From contig NC_134950.1 of the NCBI RefSeq assembly GCF_965638725.1, positions 81,456,657 through 81,520,656 of the forward strand: a DNA stretch of 64,000 bases, written 5' to 3'. This stretch comes from Aptenodytes patagonicus (lineage: Eukaryota; Chordata; Aves; Sphenisciformes; Spheniscidae). Positions 7,652 to 20,765 of this stretch are shown here, in pieces (the stretch's first letter is position 1; each line of letters begins with the position of its first letter). Position numbers and translations under genes: made by a program. Below the pieces are notes generated by a model. That model was not told the origin of the DNA and did no database searches. It worked only from the letters and a program-made list of their open reading frames with translations.

Positions 7652-10600
7652 ATATCCCAGAGAATTATTCCTAGATTAAGCATTGGGAAAGATGGTAATG
7701 AAAGATCTTGTTTCACTAGACAACTAATTACACTTGCTGGGGATGGCAGCTTAAAGAGTAATGTAAACAAACACAGTGATGCAGTAATTCCCCTCAGGAC
7801 ACGCCATGTACAATTCTGTAGTGAACAAAGTCAGCTGAGACCCTCTGGGCCAAAATGTCATTAGCGACATTAAGAAAATGCCACTGCTTGCTGATTTATG
7901 CAAAGTCCAGGGACTCATCAGAACTAGAGCAAATGTTGCCTGTAAATTTTAAGTCCACCAAAAACGCAGTTCCATATAGTTTTTGCAAGCATTTTTGTGA
8001 TTCCCATGCTTTACTCTAAAACAAACAAACAAATTTTCATGATTTCTTACTTAATTCAGCCACTGAACTAAGAATATAACTATTTACACTGAAACAACAG
8101 ACTTCACACTACAAGGCTGCTAGATTAAAAAGTTGACGTTTTTATTTTTTTTTAATTCCATGTGCCTCTACAGGGAATATCTAGTTACACCAATCTTACT
8201 GCGTTCACTCACAGTTTGCAGGCATACTCTTTAGCACCTTTTCTCCCTGCCCTTAAATGAATCCTGAACAGTTCAGACCAACAACAGTCTCCAAATACTT
8301 TGTACAAGAAATATGCAGTTCTCCCTCTTTCATGCTATTGAGGTCTGCAGCACTGGCAGAGCTGCAATACTCAGGCTAACTGCTAAAAAGCTAAGTAAGA
8401 TTTTTATTCCTTAATTTTGGGTGGCCACAGTGCAGTACCTGTATGTGGGCCAGCTGTAGGATCCACCTAATGCTGTCGGTGGAGAGCAGAGTCACACCTA
8501 GTCTCCATTGATTGTCCTTGCAAGACTCCACTGACCGTAGCTGGAGCGCACATAACTGTCTCAGACGTAGATATAGGTACCTCATGCCCTTTTGGACACA
8601 GCAGAGCTTCCCACCTCCCTCCCAGCTGCTGCGCCAGAAGGGTACAGGTATGCTGTGGGCCCTGTGTCATACCTGACTACATGTCATCTCATGTAAAAAT
8701 CCCAGGCTTCATGCAACATGGATGTAGGGAGCTCAGCGCCATTTAGATCACTGACCTGCTCCTCTCACAGTGTAAAACATTTTGATGTAGACACAGCCTA
8801 TGCTGTTTGCTTCCCTAAAGTCAAACAAAAAGTATCCCATCCACTTCTGCTTTGTTGATCTTATTGATCATATATAGCCACAAAGCAATCTAGAAAGATT
8901 TTTCACACTTATTGTTGGAGCTGATTTCTGGGTGCTGTATAACAGTAGCAGAAATGCTGCAGATGCTCTCCCCTCGCTAAAACACGCATATTTGCGATCA
9001 GGGAAAATTGAGCCTCAAAGCAAATTCCCAAGTCTTTAAATTCCAGCTGTTGCCCTGACTACCAGCCCCAGTTTAGCAGGTTTAACTAGCTCACGCACAG
9101 CACCACGCTGCTTCAGTGCTGGAGTAATTCATCTTTGCACCTCCCGGTTCTGCATGGCAAAGGTGTGGGCAAGCCACAGGACAAGTGAGACGGCAAGCTC
9201 CTACGTTTGCAAGGCTTTGCCATGCAAGAGGCAGCAGCTCTTTTAGGGGTGCCAAACTGGTCAAAGCTTTCTGTGTCTCTTTTTGAAATACCTGTGGCTC
9301 CCGATCCAATACCATTTTTACTCAACTTTTGTTGTATTTCTTTGTGAGTTCATGTCATGGCTTTCTCCTTTCTCCTCTACATCCAGATGATTCAGTTCTT
9401 CCTGTATTTCTTTACTTGCCTCTAAATTGACCACTGGTTGGCCACACTGCTCCCACAGTTAACCACAGCAGGGACTTGCTGGAATACCTCTAAACCCCCA
9501 TCCAACCTTTGCACCCAAGTTTCCTTTCTAAAAAAAAAAAAAACAGAGTAGGGGGAAAAACTGGTGCATGTCTTAGCCCCATACTGGAACAGCTGGATGA
9601 TGCACCCACACCCAGAGCTTCAAAACACTTCACCAAACTGAAACTCACTGCTCCCATTCTTGGAAGTTTTTCCCCCATCAGGCACTAGAGCTCCCTCCTC
9701 TTCTGACACAGGCATCCACGTATGACACTAACTGATACTGGAAGATCGTCTTTTACGTGGAGAAGAGAGAACAGTTCCCTGCTTGGATACACTCCAAAGG
9801 TAAACTGTTTTATTCTCACCTATAAACCGGACCTAAAATAGGGATGGTCAAACAGCTTTAGTGGCAATCCCTTCTTGCAGGAATCTCAGGCCACCACTAA
9901 GGTCCAATGCCTCAATAACTGGGCACAATGGAGTAGCAACAGAGTAAGCAAACTCCATTTACAGCAGCCTTTCCAAGGAGCGTGATTTCTCCAAACAACT
10001 TTACAGTATCTAAATATTAACAAGGTACACAACGTAGCAACTCATATACAAATTAAAATCATCTGGAAGACTAACACCACCAGCCCATATTTGTCTCAAC
10101 AGTGTTGGCTTCATCTTGTCTGTTCCTGAATCGTTTTTCTTTACATCACAAAATCTGGAATGACTGAACATCCTTGCAAAATCTGTGACTATTTCACTAG
10201 TTGCTACAGCTTTTCCTTATTTTCAGAAAAATCCCTTTTCTATTCAGCTTCTACAACATTAAGCAGAGGAACTGCCCTTCTTTTCAATTTTCTTTGAATG
10301 TCATTTACCCATGATTCTGTTAGGAATAAAGCATAATTAAATGAATTTCTTTTGTCTGTGGTTAATGTAAGCAGAATTAATATAATTGAGATGGGAGTTC
10401 CAAATCCAACCTGCCTTTCAATTTCTTTCAATTATGTTTCATTAAAATTACCCTATGTCATTGGTAACAGTTATGTCAGGTTTATATGCCAAGGCAAGAA
10501 GCCAGCTTCAAATGACAATTTTCTACCATACCAAAACCATAACAATTCTGTAACTACATTACTGAGCATCTATATTATTATTATTCATTAGATGCAAATT

Positions 10601-13600
10601 TCTTTGTGTCACTCCTGAGTAAATAAATGCATTCTTCCCTAATAAAAGGGAATGCATCACTTAGTTTGTGCACAATTTTTTCACATTGTTTTAACTGATA
10701 ATCAATAGCCTTCTACATCTTCGTATTCAAATGAGAGACTATTTTTGGGACACAGACAAGAATTGCACACCACTTAATTCTGCTCTAATAATATTTGAAT
10801 CATTTAGGGGAGTAGTCAACTTGACAAAAAACCCACGCGAATCTGATCCAGTCATGGTGTGAGGAATTCCTTTCCAGAGATGTCAAAGTCATCGGAAGCT
10901 GTGTAATTAGTAGCACTGATAATTTTTTGTTTTTCATGTTGCTTACTCTTTTATAAAAATCTTCATAAGAGCTCTCCTTAAACTGTTAACAAACGTTATA
11001 GGCAATAAGATTGTATGCATGCAAAATGGGTTTCATTCTATTGTTCTCTCTGGTTTTATCATCTGAATCCCATTTCTTCTAAATCTTGAAATTTTCTAAT
11101 TTCATTTACTGCTATAGTAAATTTTCTCTTTTAATTACTTTCTCTCTACACGGCACAAAGACATCACTGAAAAGCTCAATACAGAGAAGCTTTGCAAGCT
11201 ATTCTAAGAAAAAAACCCTGAAGATGATCCAAAATCCAGTGAAGTCTGTGAAAAACTTCCCTGCCCGTGTCCTTTGGAACAGGTCCCAAATGAGACAGAA
11301 GTAGGTGCTGCATTTTTGTGCCAGACTTCCCCCCCAAAAGGAAATCAACAGTGACCTGGCTCCAGCTTTTGGTCCTTGCACAAAGCGCTGGAGAAGAGAT
11401 GGTAACACCTCGGCTTCTCACTCAAACGATGAGCCCAACAGGTTCATACAGGAACGTATGTGAGCACTTATATGCCAGCCCTGTTCTTAGAGACTCTCAC
11501 TGTAGGAAAATGAGAAAATAAACTACTTAACTGTGCAAGTAATTTCAGCTGGAGCCGATTATCCATCTGCTAATACGATGCAGCCTGGAAGCTTTGCCAA
11601 TGACAGATTAAGGTCAAACAAATGATCATTCCTATGAGATACACTCCTCTTCCTAAGCGTATTTTTCTTCCAATATGTTGTGAAATGCTGATCAAAGAGC
11701 CTATAATAACATTATATTAGCATAAATTTCTCGTAGTGAAGCTACAGCAACTTTCTGGAACTACACTGAGCTCTAGACAAGCCAGACAGTATGTTTAAGA
11801 CAGAGACTCTGGTCTAAAGATCTTACAGGTGAAAAAGGCAAAACACGGGAAAAACTGCAGAAGGGAAGTGTTGTTATTTCATTTTACAGGGGCAGAACTA
11901 AAGCAGTGGGCTTGTGGGAACGGGACATACGAGGTGTGCAGACACTGAAATAACAATGGCAACTTGAAAGCCTGCGTCCAGTGACAGGGTGAGGCTGAAA
12001 CTCCCCCATGATATACCTAAGAATATTTTCCCCAAACTTCAATTTGTGCTGACTTGTTTTTGCAGAAGCACTTTTTCTAAAAGGTTTTTAAAGATCGGCT
12101 TGAGGCAGCTTTGAAAATCCCAGCCTGCACAGTTGTGCAGACACACACAAACTACATGCGACTAAAGACAAGGTCTTGATACGAAAAGTGTTAAGCAAAC
12201 CGAGTTACAGGGACTGCTACTTCTGCAGGCCAAAATATAAGATGTCAGAGACAGACAGATAATCAGTAGTATTTAATTTTATGACTGGAAGGTTACACAA
12301 CGGTAATTCAGGCATGTTTCAGATTCAGACACAGGTCTTAAGTACTAAATAGGTAAGCCTCATTCACTCAGGCACATTGCTCAAGTGTTTTAAATCTTTG
12401 CACAAGCTGTCTTGTCTTTTTCCACTGCTCTGACCATGAGAAAATGCTCTTTCCTCAAAGCCAGACACAGAATATGTGAACTGAGGTTGATAAGACTGAC
12501 CTCTTTCTTTGTGTAGAGCACTGTAATACCTGCTGATGAGAAGTGCCGCCTGGGAGCTGGGTGCCGTTATGTAAGCCGGCCATCCTCCTGCCAGTAATCC
12601 ACAGATGCCTCACAAATTCTTGTGTAACGGACTGGCAGGTGCGGTGTGTTCGTTGCCTCCTCTCAAAGAAGCTGCTTTGCACAGAGGATAAGAGCCTACT
12701 TAGCCTGTCCCACAGCAGCTGAGCTCCAACGGTGCCCCATCTGTGCCACACATGGCACAGGTAGGGAAAAAAATAGCGTGTCACTGCCTAATTAGGGACC
12801 ACAGCACAACGCCAAGCACGTGAGGAATCACGATTAAAAATGTTTTGAGCTACACTTTTGAAGGGGAGGCTGGGAAAAACAGGAGTTTGCTGAAAGTGAA
12901 GGCAGTCTGGCTGGCAGAAATTCAGATTTTTTTAAGGTAGTTCAGAAACTATTTTAGCCCCCATCTCTCCTTAACATTTATATTTCCTGGTAAACAAGAA
13001 GGAGAAAAAAGGAGTAATATGAGAAGTGAAGTAAAGCCTGACTTTTTAAAGAGAATGGTTCACTGTGAAACAAATTTTGTCACACACTAAAAAAGCTTTT
13101 TCAAGGAGATGAAGCACAAAGAGACAGGGGACGTAAGTACCCACTCTAAATGAGTACACTGCTGGAGGTGCTTAGGACCTGGACTTTGTCAGTGCATATA
13201 AGGCAAACAATTTAAATGTATTTAGATACTTAACACACGTGCCTAATTACCTTAATCTATCCCTTAAGAATTTTACAGGATGCTCGCTCTCCTTAGCATA
13301 GGTATGTTTCAGCTGCAGCAGTGAATGATCAGTATTTTTGAAAAATGGATCAAGGACTTTGAAAAGAAGGAATCAAGACCCTCCGAAAACCAGGAACACA
13401 CAGCTAGTGATCACTTGTTGGCTTGGTTCAAAGGGCTGAAGGACAACACCGCTGGGAAAAAGAAGTCATCAAAATATTTACGGAAAGTCAACTTTCAAAG
13501 AGGACACCAGAGTTTTTTTAACATTCCAGAGCAGCACACTTGTCCTTTCCTTTTTTCCCTTCTTGAAAGTAGCAAACCAAATTAGGGTAAAAAAACCCCA

Positions 13601-14361
13601 AAGTCATAAAAGCAACCTTCCTAAAATCTAAGGAATTTTGCCTGAGCATTTAAAACTTGATGAATTTTTAAGTAACAGAACAGGGTTCCTTATAATGGGA
13701 AAGTGTTAAGCTGCCTTAATTACATCAGGACCCAAGAGGCTGAATCTCTGTTATGGAAGGCTTGGTATCGATCACAAACCGCAGAAACTTCTCTCTTAAA
13801 GTCCAGCACAGATGTATAGCTGATGAAACCTCCTCCCCACTAATGAAAGGCTGGTCATATGAAATCACTTTATTATGTCCTTGGGCCACACATGAAAAGC
13901 TTGCAATACAGGAACGGAAATGAAGGGTAGATGCAGAAAAGTAGCCAAGAACTTGTTGGGTTATAGATGCTGGACTGCCTATTATTTCTGAAAGATTATT
14001 CTGCCTATATAGCAGAATAATGGGGTAATACAGTGTGGAAGTGTCCATTGTGCTACTAACCCATATGTTCCTCACCAGAACTGTCAGCCAGGTGTACTTC
14101 CAAACCACTGATTCCTGCTAAATTTCAAATTATGCAGTTTTCACTAATTAATAACTAACTTGTGAAGTCATTGAGATACTATCGCACTGTAACTACCAGC
14201 AAGCATTGGGAAAGTGGGATCTGTATCCCAGATTGCAGCAGAATTAGTTCAAACAGGCCACAAATTTGGGGACTACTCCCAATTTGTGCATCATTTTGTA
14301 GGAAGTGCATCACAGTGGATTCACAGATTTCAAGGACCGCCACGCTCAAGCTTTTAAAGAC
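7652..14361. other. Gene-free intergenic stretch
   Basis: Only short, composition-like ORFs occur on both strands. None shows a recognisable domain, a Kozak-ATG plus splice context, or codon structure. The sequence is moderately AT-rich with scattered A and T runs (for example 8140-8155 and 9530-9543). Old diverged repeats may be present, for example around 8430-8690 and 13140-13260, but I could not name them. Confidence 0.6.
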
Positions 14362-15082
14362 AGAATCATAGAATCATAGAATCATAGAATGATTAAGGTT
14401 GGAAAAGACCTCTAAGATCATCGAGTCCAACTGTCAGCCCAACACCACCATGCCCACTAAACCATGTCCCTAAGTGCCGCATCTACACATCTTTTAAATA
14501 CTTCCAGGGATGGGGACTCCACCACTTCCCTGGGCAGCCTCTTCCAATGTTTCACCACTCTTTCAGTAAAGAAATTTTTCCTTATATCCAATCTAAACCT
14601 CCCCTGGCGCAACTTGAGGCCATTTCCTCTCGTCCTATCGCTTGTTACTTGGGAGAAGAGACCGACACCCACCTCGCTACAACCTCCTTTCAGGTAGCTG
14701 TAGAGAGCGATGAGGTCTCCCCTCAGCCTCCTCTTCTCCAGGCTAAACAACCCCAGTTCCCTCAGCCGCTCCTCAGAAGACTTGTTCTCCAGACCCCTCA
14801 CCAGCCTCATTGCCCTTCTCTGGACACGCTCCAGCACCTCAACGTCCTTCTTGTAGTGAGGGGCCCAAAACTGAACACAGTATTCGAGGTGCGGCCTCAC
14901 CAGTGCCAAGTACAGGGGGACGATCACTTCCCTACTCCTGCTGGCCACACTCTTTCTGATACAGGCCAGGATGCCATTGGCCTTCTTGGCCGCCTGGGCA
15001 CACTGCCGGCTCATGTTCAGCCGGCTGTCGACCAACACCCCCAGGTCCTTTTCCGCCAGGCAGCTTTCCAGCCACTCTTCCC
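14362..15082 (-). mobile_element. CR1 LINE, 5'-truncated 3' end
   Basis: The low-coordinate end shows three tandem ATTCTATG-type octamers on the minus strand (14362-14389), the classic CR1 terminus. The minus frame 15082-14457 encodes the C-terminal part of CR1 ORF2 ([14 protein letters not shown] through a [19 protein letters not shown] tail), ending in a stop just before the short 3' UTR. The match to the other CR1 copies ends near 15082, giving a copy of about 720 bp. The tail frame has no stop, so it is fairly young. It cannot be the missing end of the 5307 CR1, because both contain the segment around GILAC. Confidence 0.92.
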
Positions 15083-18000
15083 TGAAGATCCTGTACTCAG
15101 CAACATAAATCACCAGATTATCTTCAAAATCATCAGGAATTTAAAATAGCATACCTATTGTTCCTTTTACTCACCTTTCTAGTTTAGAAATGTGATTTCC
15201 AGGTAAGCAGATGATTTCAGGAGCTCTGACTTTGAGCGAAAAATGGGAACATCATGAGACTCCATTGGAAACCGAGACAGTTGGTTTCACAGGACCATGG
15301 CCTATTCCTATTATTCACAGGGAGTTTTCCCACTAGTATGTACCTCATTCTCAAAAGTTACTCCCAGTGGATCTCAAGCTTTTCAAAGCCTGTTAACATG
15401 TCTTTCAGCATTAGCCTTTGCTAAAACTTCCGCTGTAGCCCTCCAGTTGTGTTGGCAGCCTCCCTGGCCACATGGAGCTGGGAGGTAATCCCTATTTCAG
15501 AGTCTCCAGCCTAGGGACGTTATTGGTATTGACATGCAGAAGGCAGTCCTCCTTTTGCTCTCCAGAGGAATGAGGAACCTTTGCCAGCACCATGCCTCGC
15601 TACCCAACCAGACCAGAGGAGCACCACCAGAGAAATGTGCCCTGCTCCACATTTCTAATTAGCGCAAATGCTGTAATTTGGAAAGCAAGTTATCGATTGA
15701 CTTAACAAATGGTTAAAATTCATTTTCTCTCAAATCCCTGCTGACAGGCCAGGCGTACCCTGCTGAGTAGCCCCTGCCTGGTGTGGCTTTGAGCTGTGGT
15801 GCTGGGCTGGGGAGGTCTCCTGACTCAGCCCATCCCACCCACTCTTCCTCCACCCCTGGAGGAAGCAAACCCATCCATTGCATGAAGCCGGGTGTTTCAT
15901 TGGCAGGGGTTTGCACCATCTGTGCTGAGCCGACACACCACCACGCAGAAAGAGAAACACTGCCTATTGCAGCACTTGTGCTGGCGCACTTGGTATACGC
16001 AGCCCAAAATGACTCACTCCAAAACGTTTAAGTGGGCAAATTATGTGTGAATTGAACTTGGCTCTCACAGCACTCAGTGCTGCGTCTCTCGCAATTCTGA
16101 TGTGTTTTAAAGTGTTATTAATGCATTTGTCTTACCTGCTAAGGGATTTACTAGGCGGAGGTAAACACAACTGGGGTGAAGAGCGTGGAGGATGCCACTA
16201 GAAGGAACCCTGAATCCCAGTAAACAGCTACTGCTGTCACTCCAGGAGAGAAGGAGGAGGTAACCTGCTCACAGGCAAGCCAGGTGACATGGCTCTCCCC
16301 CCTGGTGCACAATGTGTTTGTCTCCTCTCAGTGCCCCTCACCCAGGTGAACCCCCAGCCCTCCTCCCCATCCCCAGAGGGATTGTGCTGGCCTCGCTCCC
16401 CACTCTCCTGGCTGTGAAATCACCTGGAAAGCTCACTCACTCTGCTCTCTTCGTGAGTGTCAGGAGCATTCTGACTGCTCTATTCAAATATTTAGGAATG
16501 CCTTGTGTGGTATAAAGCCAATGACACCCACTGAAAACATGCATATGATCCAAAATACACCTGTTATCCAAAACTCTGCCCATTTTACACCATTGCATCT
16601 TGCTACAGAAGTTGTCCCAATGGCATCAGCAAAGGATTGTCTCCACAGAAAGATAGTGGTGCTTTGCACACATAAGAACAGTTGAATCTCACCAAGATTG
16701 CTGTAGCACGTCCTCATTTAAATGGCAATATTTCTTAGCGATTTAAAGGGCATTTCACTACCTTTCACAACTATCATTCTAAAAAAACCATTTTTTTTTA
16801 TGGAAACGCAGGGGATGCTTTTGGTTCTAACACAAGGAAAGGCTTATAGGTTGTACAGTTCCAGAGTTAGGTTTAATACGGGTAAGCAAAAGGCAAATTT
16901 GTAAAACTAAATGTTACATCTCTATTTTTTTTTCAGTATTGAAAAAGGTATTTTTAATTTAGCTAAGAACAAAAGAGAGGTGCAGCAGAAGGGTTTTTAA
17001 GTTGAAGGCCACATCACTATTTTTGACTGGCAAAAACTTACCTCTTGTGGTTTAACTTTAGAGCACACCGTACAGCATAGCACAATGCAAAATCTTACAG
17101 CAGTGCTGACAGTTTTGTTATAGCTAGAATGGGTTTCCCTATCTCAGTAACCTTATCTGAAGATATTTACCTTTACAACAAAAATTAGCAACAGTCTTTC
17201 TTTTTTAAATATGTTGCATCCTATTATTCCCGAAACAACATTTTCAGCAGAGTTTGCAATCAAACACAGCTCAATATACAAGTCCCTGCTGGTAAATCTC
17301 ATTGCTAGGTGATGAGCAAGATGCCATTTTTATAAACCAATCAACAAAAAAATTAAATCAGCTTGCTGGCAAGTCCTCAGTTCTCTCTTACTACTTTGTA
17401 AATAAATTCCCTCCTGGAAATTTCTAAGAAAAGTCAAGGTTTATTTTTCCTGTTTGCATTCTGAAATGACATTTTTTTCCAGATCAATTAGTTCACACTG
17501 AGCCCTTGTACCAATTACGCTTCATTATGTTGCTTGTAATGCTAATATGCTAACTGGTGTAATGGAACTTTTACGAGTAATATAAAAAACTGCGTTCACA
17601 ATTAAGGCAAAGCATGTACCTTTCCCGGACTGCCAAAATACTGTCTCCAGGCTTCCAATGGGAGAGCTATCATCTGTCTCAGCAGCAGCTCCCGACTTGT
17701 GTTCCCCCTTATCGACTGGCCACGTGTGGGGCAGAACACGATCAGGATGCTCAGTGCCTCCAGGCAAGGACATGCCACCTCCAGGCAATACCCAGAAAGG
17801 AGATACCTGACTTGACTCTCACTCCTCTGCCAGGGGAAGAGAAATGTACAGTATGAGGGGGAGTCAGATCATGTGAATGCAGAGCTAAGATAAAGGAAGC
17901 GCCTGTCTTCTTTCACCGCTGATTACTAAATTAGGCAGCATAACTCTATTTTCTGTGTCACGTCTGCTGAAAATGGGAAAACCTCTGCTTTGGCCACATG

Positions 18001-18869
18001 CCTTAATGTGAGGGAGAAGACTAAAAGGGCCAATCAGTCCAAAACATTCAAGTTTTACAGTTAAAACCCCCAACTTTTAAGAGTCCTACAAAATCCATGC
18101 ATTCATGCGATGCATTTGGAGTGCCATGTGGTCAGCACTTCATTAACAAATTACCCGTTAGCGAGGAGAACACACCAGTCATGCTGCTCATGATCTGCAT
18201 CACCGCTCGCCACCATACTCTGGACTCCCTTTCGAACAGGACTGCATGGATGCGGAAAAGAATCGAGTGCAAACCCTCTCCTAGAGAGCTGCATTGTCTG
18301 GCCCTGCCCCTTCCCCATTACTGTCCTCCGGGAAAGCAAGATGCTCTTTCTTCCCTCTTCTCTCTTCGTCAGGAAAGCACATGTTTTCATCTTTTCCACA
18401 ACCACCCACAGAGTAGATGATACATTTTTTACCTTTTGTGTGCAAGTTCCTTCATCAATGAGAGACAGACCGTCGTGAAGGAAACTGAAGAAATCTAAAT
18501 ACAACTTAACTGTAAGGGCAACCAAGATATTTAAGGAAAATTTCCTCCTAAGATCTTGATACTACACAAGTGCAAATAAATAGAGGGGGGTAATTTAAAT
18601 GCAAATATCTACTGCTGAACATAAGACAAAACTCCAAAACCTAAAGAGATTCAGGATATCTTTGACCATGGCCTAACATTGCCCTAATCATTAAAGCAAG
18701 AACGTTTAACTTGGTTACAACGTTTCTGGCATATAAATAAGTGTTCAGATTTCCAGGATTCCCGAGAATGTGCAGTCCTTTTGATTTTATAGGTTTCAAA
18801 AGTTTGCAATTCATGTCACTAATTTAGCTCTCGAAGTCCAACCATAGATTTTAAATTGGAAGACGTTGA

Positions 18870-18965
18870 CCTTGACCTCTTTATTTCAGTTTCACCAACT
18901 GAAAAGCAGAGATAACAATATTTACCTATCTCAGTGTCTCCTGATTATTAATTGCTGCTTCTGAA
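18870..18965 (+). repeat. Possible MIR/CORE-SINE or L2-type remnant
   Basis: The text TTTCAGTTTCACCAACTGAAAA followed by AGATAACAATATTTACCTATCTCA resembles, with many changes, the MIR segment reading CTCAGTTTCCTCATCTGTAAA followed by GATAATAATAGTACCTACCTCA. It is ancient and diverged; assignment is by eye only. Confidence 0.4.
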
Positions 18966-20519
18966 GCAGTTTGACTATGGAAATTTCATCCCTCGATGCT
19001 GCCTCCTTACAGAGGAAGTTAAAGACTTTCTTGTTGCTGGATATGTAAGAAGCAATCAAAAGGAAATTACACAAGACTCATAGGATGTTTCCAAAGAAAA
19101 TACAACCACATGGAAGCATCTATTTCGTTTACTGAATCAGTGACAAACTTTATTTGGAGTTGTAAAGAAAATACAGGCAATGAGAACAGTGCAGGAAGGA
19201 GATATCGCACTCTCCATTTGGTATTACTTGTTAACGAGCTCTGTACAGGGGGTCAGAAAGACCCCCCATGCATGCCCTCTATGGCATAATACACTTTGAA
19301 CAGTGACGGCTCTTCATTTTAATGCACTACATCCATACAGAAGAGTATGGATAGTAACAGAACTAAAACCAAGGAACTGCATAGAATTTACCACAAAAGC
19401 GTAGGCAGTGTTATCTACTGACTTACCGCTCTAACTTCTTCTGTAGCAAATTAATGGAAATATATTTTCTTAAGTGGAAGAATTCTGATAAAAAGAGATG
19501 CAACAGAGTGAGTAAGATATTTAAAATTGCTTAAATAATGACCACATGGGAGGTACGGTTTCTAAAGAGGTATGTTTTACAGATAATCTGCTTTCACTTG
19601 AGCATCTCCTGGGATAAGTCCCACGATGTTTGCAATTTGTGAAAATTGCGTTACAAAACCACCAAGAAACAAGGGAAACATTGAGTGAAATGAGCATCTA
19701 TTTATTTTAACCTGGCAGTATGGCAATTTAAATGATTTCAGGAAAATATTAAATAAATAATCTCCTTGAAGAGCATCGCATTTCTGCAAAGATGAAAATG
19801 AGTATGATCCTGTTAAAGACAAGGAAACCTAATAGATAATGTGCACAATATGAAAATAATAACAGCCTTACAGTTATTCTATGAGTTTCTAAAATGTTTC
19901 CAAACCACACACATCTTTATCAGAGCACTAATTCTCTAAATCGCTTAAATACATGCACAAAGCCTTTCCAGAATATTTAAGCATATTTGTCTTTCAATAC
20001 AAGCCTCTAGTTAATCGTATGATTGCATACTCTGGTGAAACACCAGTTAACACTGGAAAGACCAATTACCTCAGGAAGAAGCGGGAGAGGAAAAACAAGA
20101 AACCCTCTGAGCATGATTCATTGCACATACAAGGAATCACATTTCCAAATATAGGGTGCTATTATTTTGATAATGTACAAAGAAACAAATGCAAACTCTG
20201 AAATCCCGTAGTGAAGCAACAAAGTGGTCTTGTATCCATGTGGCCTTGCTGGAGCCCACTTTGTTTCCCAGTGTCCTGGTTTATATTTAAGAATGTAAAA
20301 GAAATAGTCGGAGAAAAAGCCAATATACTGAATATAATGGCTGTGTTTGTCATAAAGTGCCATTTATAATATTTGCTGGCCAGCATTCATTATGTTCTGA
20401 AAAGAGAAGCAGTTCCAAGATGACCACATGTAGCCCTTGATGGAGATACACCTTATGTATTCAGATGGATTTCTCTTACAGTCTCAGTGAGGAGCCATAC
20501 CCTGTTCCCCATCTGCCTG

Positions 20520-20765
20520 GCTATACAGATTTGGACAAGCCATTTAAACCATGAGTCATTTAAAGTATTTGAGTAGTGCCAAAATAAGACATCTGTATAT
20601 TTGAAATTATATTACACAACGCTCTGCTGCATTTGAATAGTCTCTAATTCAATTTCAGCACCTGTAAGATGAGCATGATATTTACCTTTACAACATGAAC
20701 TGAGATGCTTTGCTGAAACATGCCACTCGGTGCAAGTTATACTCTAAAGCACTCCAGATTCTCAC
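20520..20765 (+). repeat. Possible MIR/CORE-SINE-like remnant
   Basis: TTTGGACAAGCCATTTAAACC near 20528, then AATTTCAGCACCTGTAAGATGAG and ATATTTACCTTTACAACATGA near 20655-20700, occur in the same order as the MIR features (TTGGGCAAGT..., CTCAGTTTCC..., ACCTACCTCATAGG). Spacing is longer than in the consensus, so part may be an insertion or a chance match. Confidence 0.35.

Noticed and set aside
12455..12784. 109-codon minus-strand ORF
   Set aside because: No start context, domain or splice signals; composition like random translation.
14547..15149. 200-codon + strand ORF over the CR1 at 14.4-15.1 kb, and the 262-codon one at 62004-62792
   Set aside because: Both are antisense shadows of CR1 ORF2; their similarity to each other is due to the CR1 copies.
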